This document shows positions 1 to 9,730 of a stretch of 10,679 nucleotides of DNA, in pieces. The position numbers were made by a program, and so were the translations under genes. Origin of the DNA: an uncultured Lachnospiraceae bacterium (GTDB lineage Bacteria > Bacillota > Clostridia > Lachnospirales > Lachnospiraceae); contig CAJORC010000079.1 of the NCBI GenBank assembly GCA_905236615.1, forward strand, positions 1-10,679, given 5' to 3'. Each line of letters opens with the position of its first letter. The stretch's first letter is position 1. Below the pieces are notes generated by a model. That model ran no database searches. It was not told where the DNA came from and saw only the letters and a list, made by a program, of their open reading frames with translations.

Positions 1-23
1 ACTTTGTGCGTATGATGCGACGC

Positions 24-86
24 GCGCGGATAGGAAGAGCCTTTGGCTCCCGCGCTTGCGCGGAGAATCCAGCAAAGCTGGATTCT
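24..86. repeat. Tandem triple-hairpin element upstream of addB
   Basis: Three inverted repeats abut without a spare base. The first, 37-49, is GAGCC-TTT-GGCTC. The second, 50-63, is CCGCGC-TT-GCGCGG. The third, 64-86, is AGAATCCAGC-AAA-GCTGGATTCT, a perfect 10-bp stem. In addition GCGCGG at 24-29 is identical to the right arm at 58-63 and can pair instead with CCGCGC at 50-55, enclosing the first hairpin, so two folds exclude each other. No run of T follows the last stem, so it is not a standard terminator. GC content is clearly above that of the genes beside it. Two of the three forward frames are open through it, including the addB frame. It may be a dispersed extragenic repeat or a structured leader of the addBA transcript; the hairpins themselves are read directly, the role is unknown. 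Confidence 0.75.
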
Positions 87-115
87 TGGTTCTTAATATG
101 AAATTGCGTTGCAAC

Positions 116-120
116 AGAGG
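116..120 (+). promoter_or_regulatory. Ribosome binding site that decides the addB start
   Basis: AGAGG lies 7 bases before the ATG at 128. The longer reading from TTG at 56 has no such site, would begin inside the second hairpin, and would add 24 residues with no resemblance to AddB ahead of the usual short lead into the Walker A loop. The start at 128 is therefore preferred. Confidence 0.7.
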
Positions 121-127
121 TAGTGAA

Positions 128-3100
128 ATGGGTGTATTGAGGATAGTGCTGGGGCCTGCGGGGAGCGGGAAGACAGACTATATTTTTAAGGATGTTATAG
201 ACCGGTCGGCTGAAGACTATAAAAAGAATTTTATCATCATTGTTCCGGAGCAGTCATCACATGCCGTGACGGGAGAAATATTAAAAAGAAGCCGCGGAAA
301 CGGAATACTGAATATAGATGTGTTGGGATTTACAAGATTTGCCCACAGGATATTTTCGGCGGCAGGCGGAAACCGTAGAATAATAATTGATGATACCGGA
401 AAAAATCTGATCTTAAGGCGTGTCGCAGCTGAAGAAAAGGATAAATTAAAGGCACTTAAGACAAAGATCAATCATCAGGGTTATATAAGTGAGATCAAGT
501 CTGTAATTTCGGAATATATCCAGTATGAAACTGATCCGGAAAGGATAGTTGAAGAGTCCGGGAAAAGGGCTGATAAGAACTATCTTGCTGCAAAGGCTGC
601 GGATATTGCAGTTCTCTATAAGGCTTTCAGGGCAAGAATGGAGAACGAGTATATAACGAATGAAGAGATACTCGATCTGGCGGGAAAAGCTGCTGAAAAA
701 GCGGTTTTTTTGAAAAATGCATCGGTATATTTTGATGATTTCACGGGATTTACGCCTATTCAGTACCGTTTCATCGAAAGACTTATGAAATACTGCAGTG
801 ACTGTACGGTAACGCTGAATTACGACGGCTATTCGGCAGGACTTTTTTCAATGTCCGTGCAGACCATAAAGAGCCTGAAGGAAATAGCGGCGACTGCCGG
901 CTGGAAATGCGAAACGGTGCATCTTTATGATAATCCCCTAAGACGTGCCGCTGATAAGGAAGACCTGATCTTTCTTGAAAAAAACATATTCAGGATAAAA
1001 AAGAAAAAATACGAAGAGATACCGGAACATATAAAACTTGTGAATACGCCTGATCCTACGGATGAGGCAGCTTTTGTGTGCGCAAGGATCCGTGAGGCAG
1101 TGAGTAAGGGAGGTCTCAGATACAGGGACTGTGCAGTGGTGATGAGCGACGTTAACGAGTATGCACCGGTTCTTGAACGTGAGGCAAAAAATTACGGGAT
1201 ACCGCTTTTTATTGATACGGCTGATTCCATCGAGCTTAACCCGTATGCTGAGTTTGTTCGTTCTGCACTCGAAATAGAGATTGAAAACTACAGTTTTGAG
1301 TCAGTCATACATTTCCTGAGGTCGGGGATAAGCGGATTCAAAGCGGAAGATGTGGATATTTTCGAAAACTACATAAAAGCCCTGAATTTAAGAGGACGGA
1401 AAAAATATACACAGAGCTGGGTCTGGCATACGAGAAATATGGCAGAAGAGGATCTGGAGCGGATAAACAGCTTGAAAGACATTCTGAAAGCTGATCTTCA
1501 GGTTCTTGACGAGCTGATGACGAAAAGAAATGTCACTGCCGGAGATTATACAAAAGGACTGAGAACATTTATAGAAAATCTTTCGGTAAGGGAAAAGCTT
1601 GAAGAACTTTCAGCCGGATTTGAGGAAAACAATGACAGCAGAAAGGCTTCAGAATATGCTCAGATTTATGACAAATTTGAAGAACTGTTTGAAAGGATAG
1701 AGTCACTTATTCCGGATGAAAAAATGACAATGAGAGAATATCTGGAAATCCTTAACGCTGGACTTGATGAAATAAGGGTTGGAACGATCCCGCCGGGACT
1801 CGACAGGGTAAATGCGGGAGATATGACCAGAAGCCGTCTGCAGAATATAAAGATACTTTTCTTTATGGGATTGAACGAGGGACTTATCCCTAAACAGAAC
1901 AGCGGATCAGGTCTATTGTCGGATTTTGACAGGGAATTTCTTAAGGAACAGGGAATAAGGCTTTCACCGACAGCAAGGGATAAGATAAGGGAAGAGAGAC
2001 TTTATTTTTATATGAGCTGTACCAAGCCTGAGGAGATGCTTTATCTTTCATGGTCGGATATGGATATCGAGGGTAAGGGCAGGAGAGAGTCTTATTTCCT
2101 GAATATCATAAAAAAGACTTTTCCTAAAATAGAGACCTTAAGAATTGACAGCTTTGGCGTCAGAGAGGAACTGTTAAGCGAAAAAGATGCGCTGCAGAGG
2201 CTGAGTCAGGGGATTTTTGAAAGAGACAGCAGGGAAATATCGGAAATATACAGATATTTTGCATTATCCGATGAAAAAAGACTGTTCCTTAAAAACATCA
2301 TGGATGCAGCATTTTTTGACTACAGATCCGATCCGGTTTCACAGGCGGCAGCTTCGGTCATATTCGGAAATGAAAAATATGCATCTCCGTCAAGACTGGA
2401 AAAATTCGCCCAATGCGCATATGAGCATTTCTTAAGATACGGACTCAGACTTAAGGAGAGGGAAGAATTCGGCTTCGAGAGAAAGGATATCGGAATAATC
2501 CTTCACGGTGTTCTTGAGATCTGCTCGGAACTACTTGCAGAGCGGAAAATGACTTTTTCGGATCTTGATGATGAATCTGCATTAAAACTGTCTGAAGAAG
2601 CGCTGGAGCTCTTTTTAGGGCAGAATGACAACCTTGTGTTGAAGGGCTCAAAGCGCAATGAGTATTTTATTACAAGAATGAGCAGGATTTTGAAAAGAAC
2701 GGTTAAAACCCTTGAGTATCAGGCAAAGAGAGGCAGCTTTAATACTGCGGCATTCGAAAAGGACTTTTATGAGGAAGGCTTCAGGGGCCGTATTGACCGC
2801 ATAGATACTGCTGAATACGGATCAAAGCTCTACCTTTCGGTAATTGATTATAAATCCGGCAATAAGTCCTTTGATCTGTCAAGGATTTACTACGGTATGG
2901 ATCTGCAGCTTGTGATATATATGAATGCTGCAATGAAGATAGAAAAGATAGCGCATCCTTCGCTTGAAGTAAAGCCGGCAGGCATTTTTTACTATCATAT
3001 AGATGATCCTACGGTCAAAGCAGAGGAACTGAAGGAACTGACCACGGAGGAAGCCGAAAAGACAATCAGAGGTACACTTAAGCTTAGGGGTATCGTAAAT

Positions 3101-3475
3101 GCCGACAGTGATGTAATACAGCTTTTTGATAAGGATTTTGACGGAAAATCCGAGATAATTCCTGTTTCGACGAAAAAAGACGGAAGTTTTGCAGCAGCTG
3201 CGTCGGTACTGGAAGAAGACGGTTTTAAGATACTTTCGGATTATGTGAGGTTTCGATCAGATCAGTTCAAGAAAAGTATAGAAGATGGAAATATAGAAAA
3301 ATCACCGGCTGAGTACAAAGAAACATGTGAATGTGAATATTGTGATTACAGAGATGTGTGTCTTTTTGACGAGAAGAGGAGCGGTTATAAAAAACGTAAA
3401 CTGAAAGAAATTAAAGACACATCTGAAATCATCGGGCTTATGAAAAAAGATATTGAAATGGGTGAAAAAAGATGA
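128..3475 (+). CDS. addB: AddB, ATP-dependent helicase/nuclease subunit B
   Basis: This is subunit B of the AddAB complex, which unwinds and degrades double-strand break ends until Chi and prepares 3' tails for RecA. From the ATG at 128 the product is 1115 residues, close to the Bacillus protein (about 1166). A Walker A loop GPAGSGKT sits at residues 9-16. The family segment GLNEGLIP is at 581-588. The C-terminal PD-(D/E)XK nuclease shows H793, D890 in GRIDRID, D907 and K909 in DYK, and Q927/Y931. Cysteines C763, C1069, C1072 and C1078 (last three spaced C-x2-C-x5-C) match the four that hold the 4Fe-4S cluster in this family; C1067 is an extra neighbour. Like other AddB proteins it lacks a full set of helicase motifs. 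Its stop overlaps the addA start in ATGA. Identification is firm; Chi sequence for this organism is unknown. Confidence 0.96.
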   Translation: MGVLRIVLGPAGSGKTDYIFKDVIDRSAEDYKKNFIIIVPEQSSHAVTGEILKRSRGNGILNIDVLGFTRFAHRIFSAAGGNRRIIIDDTGKNLILRRVAAEEKDKLKALKTKINHQGYISEIKSVISEYIQYETDPERIVEESGKRADKNYLAAKAADIAVLYKAFRARMENEYITNEEILDLAGKAAEKAVFLKNASVYFDDFTGFTPIQYRFIERLMKYCSDCTVTLNYDGYSAGLFSMSVQTIKSLKEIAATAGWKCETVHLYDNPLRRAADKEDLIFLEKNIFRIKKKKYEEIPEHIKLVNTPDPTDEAAFVCARIREAVSKGGLRYRDCAVVMSDVNEYAPVLEREAKNYGIPLFIDTADSIELNPYAEFVRSALEIEIENYSFESVIHFLRSGISGFKAEDVDIFENYIKALNLRGRKKYTQSWVWHTRNMAEEDLERINSLKDILKADLQVLDELMTKRNVTAGDYTKGLRTFIENLSVREKLEELSAGFEENNDSRKASEYAQIYDKFEELFERIESLIPDEKMTMREYLEILNAGLDEIRVGTIPPGLDRVNAGDMTRSRLQNIKILFFMGLNEGLIPKQNSGSGLLSDFDREFLKEQGIRLSPTARDKIREERLYFYMSCTKPEEMLYLSWSDMDIEGKGRRESYFLNIIKKTFPKIETLRIDSFGVREELLSEKDALQRLSQGIFERDSREISEIYRYFALSDEKRLFLKNIMDAAFFDYRSDPVSQAAASVIFGNEKYASPSRLEKFAQCAYEHFLRYGLRLKEREEFGFERKDIGIILHGVLEICSELLAERKMTFSDLDDESALKLSEEALELFLGQNDNLVLKGSKRNEYFITRMSRILKRTVKTLEYQAKRGSFNTAAFEKDFYEEGFRGRIDRIDTAEYGSKLYLSVIDYKSGNKSFDLSRIYYGMDLQLVIYMNAAMKIEKIAHPSLEVKPAGIFYYHIDDPTVKAEELKELTTEEAEKTIRGTLKLRGIVNADSDVIQLFDKDFDGKSEIIPVSTKKDGSFAAAASVLEEDGFKILSDYVRFRSDQFKKSIEDGNIEKSPAEYKETCECEYCDYRDVCLFDEKRSGYKKRKLKEIKDTSEIIGLMKKDIEMGEKR

Positions 3476-6400
3476 ATTTTACGCCTGATCAGCAGAAAGT
3501 AATTGATTCAAGAAATAAAAATGTGCTTGTTGCGGCTGCGGCAGGCTCGGGAAAAACAGCGGTTCTGGTTTCGAGGATAATAGGTAGGGTTATGGATAAG
3601 GATGACCCTGTTGATATAGACAGGATCCTTGTTGTGACCTTTACAAATGCGGCTGCGGCTGAAATGAAAGAGCGTATAAGAAATGCGCTGGAAGATGCGC
3701 TCGAAGCCGATCCGGAAAATGAATATCTGATACGCCAGACAAACCTCATTCATTCGGCACACATTATGACGATAGACAGTTTCTGCAGAATGGTGATCCT
3801 TGACAATTTTGACAGGATAGGGATCGAACCTCAGGTACGCATTGCGGATGAGAGTGAGCTTTCAATAATGAAAGAGGATGCTGCTGCAGATGTTCTGGAG
3901 CAGTTTTATGATGATGCTTCAGAAGGATTTCTGCACTTTCTGGAGGAGTTTTCCACACAGAAAGATGATTCTGATGTACTTGGGGCTGTTCTGTCTCTAT
4001 ATAATTTTTCCCAGAGCAAGGTTGAACCTGAAAAATGGCTTGGCAGTCTTGAGGATAGTTACAGCTGTGAAAACGCGGACGAATTAAAAGAGATGCCGTG
4101 GATGAAGCTTATGCTTGATATTGTTTCGGAGGAGATAAATGATTGCAGGGAAGAGCTGGAACGTGCTCTCGAAATAGCTGGAAGTCCTGCCGGTCCGGAT
4201 ATTTATATTGATAACTTAAATGATGATATCAGGCAGGTCATGAGTCTGGCAGCAGACCGTGATTATGATAATATGAAACTAGCCTTTGAGAATATTCAGT
4301 TTGGCAGACTGTCATCGAAAAAGACTCCGGAGGTTGATCCTAAGTTAAAGGAAACCGTAAAGCTTTTAAGGGACGGTGTAAAGAAGCGGATAAACAGTAT
4401 CAGGGATGATTATTTCAGGCAGTCCGCAGATGAAATCGCTGAGTCTGTGAAGAAGGCACGACCTCTTGTCAGGGAACTGTCACGGATAACTCTTGCGTTT
4501 GCGGAACGTTTCGGTGAGATCAAAGAAGAGAAGAATGTTATAGATTTTTCCGATCTTGAACATATTGCGCTGAATGCGCTTAAGACCGGCGCAGCTGAAG
4601 GATATAGGGAATTCTTTGCAGAGGTGATGACTGATGAATATCAGGATTCAAATATAGTCCAGGAAGAGATCCTTACCTCTGTTGCAAAAGATAATAATTA
4701 TTTTTGCGTGGGAGACGTAAAGCAGAGTATTTACGGCTTCCGTCTTGCAGATCCTTCCATTTTTATGGACCGTTATGTATTTTCAGCAGAGGATGAGAAG
4801 AGTGAGAGGATCCTTCTTTCAAAGAACTTCAGAAGCAGGAGTGAGGTTCTGGATTCTGTAAATGCCGTGTTTAAGGCGGTCATGCATGAAAATATCGGAG
4901 GAGTTGAATACGATGACGATGCGGCACTAAACTATGGCGCATCCTATGGTGAAAATGAGTCGGATCATGTGACAGAGTTTATCCTTGTGCAGACAGATGA
5001 TGAAGAAGATTTAGGCAAGGTTGAAACCGAAGCGAGGGTGACTGCTGACAGGATCAGGGAGATGGCTGGCAATTTCATGGTTCAGTCTCTTAAGGATGGA
5101 GAAACACGACCGGCTAAGTATTCTGATTTTGCAATACTTCTGCGCTCACTTAAAGGCGTGGATGAAATATATGCGAAGACTCTTGAAGAGGCGGGAATAC
5201 CGGTTATTATGGAGTCGAAAACAGGATATTTCCAGACTGAGGAGATAAGGACGCTGATATCATTTCTGACTGTGATCAATAATCCTGTTAATGATATCGC
5301 CCTTGCGGCAGTCATGCTGAGTATTATCGGAGACTTCAGTGATGAGGAAATGGCTGAGATCAGGAAAGCGGAAATGAAAGGCAGCTTTTATAAAGCAGTC
5401 ATGACGGCGGCAGGAAGAATGGAGTCTGAAGATTCGACAGAGACTGTATCTGATGAACTTGCTTCAAAATGTGAGGCATTTCTTCATATGATCGATTCAT
5501 ACAGGAAATTAAGCAGTTATACTCCCATACACAGTCTGATCGAAAAGATCATAGATGAAAGGGGTTATGACCTTTATGCAGGCGCCAAAGGCGGTTCGGC
5601 TCCCGCAAATTTAAGACTCCTTGTCAGGAAAGCACTGGACTTTGAAAAGACCAGCTATAAGGGAATATTTTTCTTCCTGAGATATATTGAGAAATTAAAG
5701 AAATACGATATGGACTTTGGTGAGGCAAAAGGCGGAAACGAGGGAGCCGATGCAGTCCGTATCATGAGTATACATAAATCAAAAGGACTTGAATTCCCGG
5801 TTGTTTTTGTAGGCCAGCTTGCTAAAAAATTTAATGTCGGTGAATTCAGGGGTAAGATCATAAGAGATTCCGAAATTGGCATCGGAATAGAGAGAACGGA
5901 TGCAGAAAGCAGGATAAGATATACTGTTCCCATAAAGAATCTTATTGCGGAGAAGAAACGTCGAAGCGATGTCGGTGAGGAACTGAGGATATTTTACGTT
6001 GCGATGACAAGGGCAAAGGAAAAACTCATAATGACGGCAGTTACTGATGATGCGGAAAAGACTCTTTCAACACCCGCAAAACCGGTCAGTCATGCTGCTT
6101 CATATCTTGATTTCCTTTTAAAAGCGTTTGAGGATGGCGAAACAGGCAGGGTGATAAGGACAGGTGTTAAAAATATTTCAGACATTGTTTTTGATGCTGT
6201 CGGTGAAGATGCTTATTTGAAGGAAACGAAAGAGTATTATGAACATCTTGATCTTTCAGGGACTATTGATGAAAAGACAGAAGAGCTTTTATCCGGAAAT
6301 CTTTCGTGGGTTTACGAACATGAGAATGCATTTTCGCTTCCGGCAAAGCTTTCGGTGTCGAGAATAAAGAAACATGTGCAGGAAGAGGAGAAGATTGAGG

Positions 6401-6981
6401 CTGTCATGCCCGATGAGATAGTGGAAGAGACTGAAGAGAATGCACAGGACAGGGAAAAGGCTGCCGAAGCAGCTGCTGTCAGAGGTACGGCCTATCATAA
6501 AGCATTCGAACTTCTGAAAAGAAGCGAGATAAAGAACCGTTCCGATGCGGAGGCTTACTTAAAACGCCTGTATGAAGAGGATCAGCTTACGGAAGAGGCG
6601 GTTAAACTCGTCAGGGCAGACGATATATTAAAATTTGCACAGTCAGAGCTGGCAAAAAGGATGGAGGCTGCCGACAAGAGAGGAAATCTTTTCAGAGAAC
6701 AGCCATTCATTATAGCAAGAAATGCCGAAACTATCGATAAAAGCTGGCCGCAGGATGAAACGGTGCAGATACAGGGAATAATAGATGCATTTTTCATAGA
6801 GGATGAAAAGATAAATCTGGTGGATTACAAGACAGACAGGGGTGTTGATGAAGAGACTCTGATAAAAAGATATAAGGTCCAGCTGGATCTTTATGCAGAT
6901 GCCCTTAAATCAATATTTGGGCTTGAAATCGCAGAGAAAATTATTTATTCTGTTTATTTGAAGAAAGAACTTGTAATATAA
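3472..6981 (+). CDS. addA: AddA, ATP-dependent helicase/nuclease subunit A
   Basis: This is the motor and second nuclease of AddAB, a UvrD/Rep-type superfamily 1A 3'-5' helicase acting in the cytoplasm on broken DNA ends. It has 1169 residues (the Bacillus protein is about 1232). Motifs in order: Q-motif TPDQQ at 4-8; Walker A AAAGSGKT at 22-29; VVTFTNAAAAEM (motif Ia); DEYQD from D388 (motif II); GDVKQSIYGFR from G414 (motif III); NFRSR (motif IV); SIHKSKGLEFP from S766 (motif V); and FYVAMTRAKE from F841 (motif VI). The C-terminal nuclease shows H1009 in RGTAYH, D1105 in GIIDAFF, D1118 and K1120 in DYKTD, and Q1137/Y1141. The start overlaps the addB stop by 4 bases with only a weak ribosome site, so translation is probably coupled to AddB, fitting a 1:1 heterodimer. 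No disrupted motif was seen. Confidence 0.97.
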   Translation: MNFTPDQQKVIDSRNKNVLVAAAAGSGKTAVLVSRIIGRVMDKDDPVDIDRILVVTFTNAAAAEMKERIRNALEDALEADPENEYLIRQTNLIHSAHIMTIDSFCRMVILDNFDRIGIEPQVRIADESELSIMKEDAAADVLEQFYDDASEGFLHFLEEFSTQKDDSDVLGAVLSLYNFSQSKVEPEKWLGSLEDSYSCENADELKEMPWMKLMLDIVSEEINDCREELERALEIAGSPAGPDIYIDNLNDDIRQVMSLAADRDYDNMKLAFENIQFGRLSSKKTPEVDPKLKETVKLLRDGVKKRINSIRDDYFRQSADEIAESVKKARPLVRELSRITLAFAERFGEIKEEKNVIDFSDLEHIALNALKTGAAEGYREFFAEVMTDEYQDSNIVQEEILTSVAKDNNYFCVGDVKQSIYGFRLADPSIFMDRYVFSAEDEKSERILLSKNFRSRSEVLDSVNAVFKAVMHENIGGVEYDDDAALNYGASYGENESDHVTEFILVQTDDEEDLGKVETEARVTADRIREMAGNFMVQSLKDGETRPAKYSDFAILLRSLKGVDEIYAKTLEEAGIPVIMESKTGYFQTEEIRTLISFLTVINNPVNDIALAAVMLSIIGDFSDEEMAEIRKAEMKGSFYKAVMTAAGRMESEDSTETVSDELASKCEAFLHMIDSYRKLSSYTPIHSLIEKIIDERGYDLYAGAKGGSAPANLRLLVRKALDFEKTSYKGIFFFLRYIEKLKKYDMDFGEAKGGNEGADAVRIMSIHKSKGLEFPVVFVGQLAKKFNVGEFRGKIIRDSEIGIGIERTDAESRIRYTVPIKNLIAEKKRRSDVGEELRIFYVAMTRAKEKLIMTAVTDDAEKTLSTPAKPVSHAASYLDFLLKAFEDGETGRVIRTGVKNISDIVFDAVGEDAYLKETKEYYEHLDLSGTIDEKTEELLSGNLSWVYEHENAFSLPAKLSVSRIKKHVQEEEKIEAVMPDEIVEETEENAQDREKAAEAAAVRGTAYHKAFELLKRSEIKNRSDAEAYLKRLYEEDQLTEEAVKLVRADDILKFAQSELAKRMEAADKRGNLFREQPFIIARNAETIDKSWPQDETVQIQGIIDAFFIEDEKINLVDYKTDRGVDEETLIKRYKVQLDLYADALKSIFGLEIAEKIIYSVYLKKELVI

Positions 6982-6992
6982 GGATAGATCTG

Positions 6993-7613
6993 ATGGAAAG
7001 AATAATTGGATATTTCAAAAGAGGTTTTTCGGACCGGCACATATATCTGTCTTTTCCGTTGGGGATAACGGCAGCGGTTTTCTTAAACCAGCTTATTACG
7101 CTTCTGAGGCTAAAAGATATATTCACGGGATATTCTGAGAGGGTACAGTCCCAGATGTTTCTGTATCCTCTGCTTACCGGGATTGTACTGTATGGCATTA
7201 TTACGCCCGTGATCGAGGAGATAGCATTCCGCTGGATACTCTTCGGAAGACTGAAAATATACATGGCAACAGGGGCAGCGGCAATATTCTCCAGTATAAT
7301 TTTCGGAATATACCATGGAAATTTTATACAATTCATTTATGCATGTCTTTTTGGACTGATGCTTTCTTTCCTTTTCTGGCGTTTTGACTGCATATTTGCC
7401 CCGATATTTGCCCATTCCGCTGCAAATATCTTTGTCTATACATCTGCTTCGACAGGAGGGCTGAAATTCCTTTCAACCTTCAATGGTGAATTGATATCTG
7501 TCGTTATCAGTGGTATACTGACATTTGCGATGTTAAAAATAATCTATAAAAGCCGCCCGGAAAAACGACACGTCTGTAAGAGGCTGCCTATTTTTCCACA
7601 GAAATGGGAGTGA
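6993..7613 (+). CDS. CPBP (CAAX/Abi) family intramembrane metalloprotease
   Basis: A 206-residue polytopic membrane protein with the signature of the CPBP/Rce1-like family: the glutamate pair EEIAFR (E75, E76, R80), a first histidine in FGIYHGNF (H108) and a second in FAHSAANI (H141, N145). These are the expected metal-binding and catalytic positions, so it is probably an active glutamate protease in the membrane. Hydrophobic stretches at about 18-37, 55-75, 92-130, 133-152 and 166-185 suggest six or so helices; the tail from about 186 is basic. AAGGA lies 8 bases before the ATG, and the gene begins 11 bases after addA, so it is likely on the same transcript. Known family roles range from prenyl-protein processing to bacteriocin self-immunity and signalling; the substrate here cannot be told from sequence, and no bacteriocin gene is next to it. 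Confidence 0.85.
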   Translation: MERIIGYFKRGFSDRHIYLSFPLGITAAVFLNQLITLLRLKDIFTGYSERVQSQMFLYPLLTGIVLYGIITPVIEEIAFRWILFGRLKIYMATGAAAIFSSIIFGIYHGNFIQFIYACLFGLMLSFLFWRFDCIFAPIFAHSAANIFVYTSASTGGLKFLSTFNGELISVVISGILTFAMLKIIYKSRPEKRHVCKRLPIFPQKWE

Positions 7614-7620
7614 AAAAATA

Positions 7621-8133
7621 ATGAACGATACTTATGTTGAATGTCTTGTAGCAAAAAAGGCTAATCCTGCCGCACCGCTTATAAAAGCCGTGGCAATCGG
7701 TATTACAGCTGCATTTATATTATTCGGACTGCTGACGGTTAAATTCCTTTTTCTTATACCGGGAATCGCAGCAGGAATTGCAAGTTATCTGCTTTTACCC
7801 TGTCTTTCTCTTGAATATGAATATCTTCTGGCAGCCGGGGAATTTTCGGTTGATAAGATAATGTCAAAAGAGAACAGAAAGAATGTGCTTAATGTGACCC
7901 TTGACAAATTGGAGATATTTGCAGAAGAAGGTGCGTATCAGCTCGACAATTACAATAACCAGAATATGACAGTAAAGGACTTTTCCTCCGGAGAAGAAGG
8001 CAGGAAACGCTATGTGATGATAATAAGAGATGATAAAGGTTTGCAGAAACTTATCCTTGAACCTAATGATGAGCTTAAAGAGGCAATGAGGTTCGCGTCT
8101 CCCAGCAAGGTCATAATTAACAAGAATCTTTAA
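7621..8133 (+). CDS. Small membrane protein of unknown function, DUF6106-like
   Basis: A 170-residue protein without a recognised function. A short N-terminal segment (MNDTYVECLV) precedes two hydrophobic segments at about 19-39 and 41-62, separated by almost no loop, so a helical hairpin is likely. The remaining 105 residues are polar, starting EYEYLL and containing a lysine- and glutamate-rich stretch, and should lie in the cytoplasm. The layout and the opening motif resemble the uncharacterised DUF6106 proteins of Lachnospiraceae; this is from memory and not searched. GGGAG sits 10 bases before the ATG and the gene starts 7 bases after the protease stop, so it looks like the last gene of the addBA operon. 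It could be unrelated in function to its neighbours. Confidence 0.8.
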   Translation: MNDTYVECLVAKKANPAAPLIKAVAIGITAAFILFGLLTVKFLFLIPGIAAGIASYLLLPCLSLEYEYLLAAGEFSVDKIMSKENRKNVLNVTLDKLEIFAEEGAYQLDNYNNQNMTVKDFSSGEEGRKRYVMIIRDDKGLQKLILEPNDELKEAMRFASPSKVIINKNL

Positions 8134-8158
8134 TAAGCTGAATTGAGAAGCTTTATTA
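8131..8158 (+). terminator. Weak bulged hairpin at the end of the addBA operon
   Basis: TAATAAGCT (8131-8139) can pair with AGCTTTATTA (8149-8158) leaving one T bulged and a 9-base loop. It overlaps the stop codon of the preceding gene. It is AT-rich and followed by A6 rather than a T run, so it is a poor intrinsic terminator in either direction. It is the only candidate between the operon and the guaB promoter. Confidence 0.25.
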
Positions 8159-8186
8159 AAAAAGTTTAAAACCCTTGTGAAACCGA

Positions 8187-8215
8187 TTGACATGAAAATT
8201 TCTTTTTGCTATGAT
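8187..8215 (+). promoter_or_regulatory. Sigma-A promoter of guaB
   Basis: TTGACA at 8187-8192 is a perfect -35 box. After a 17-base spacer comes TATGAT at 8210-8215, one base from the -10 consensus. The transcript should begin near 8222, giving a leader of about 40 bases. That leader is too short for a purine riboswitch and none is seen, so control by the promoter or by initiating-nucleotide supply is more likely than attenuation. Confidence 0.88.
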
Positions 8216-8224
8216 AGTCGCTAA

Positions 8225-9721
<1,497 letters not shown>

Positions 9722-9730
9722 AAACAGTTT

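Noticed and set aside
94..99. TAATAT as a possible -10 box for addB
   Set aside because: No -35-like sequence lies 16-18 bases ahead, and the match to TATAAT is poor. The operon promoter is more likely upstream of the window.
3..101. A forward frame open from the window edge to TGA at 99-101, possibly the tail of an upstream gene
   Set aside because: It runs through all three hairpins, is rich in arginine from GC-rich repeats and has no recognisable domain. It is best explained as chance openness of the element, though a real gene ending inside the element cannot be ruled out without the bases before the window.
6941..7415. Two minus-strand open frames of 131 and 101 codons over the protease gene
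   Set aside because: They lie opposite a gene with intact family motifs, have no credible start signals and resemble no known protein.
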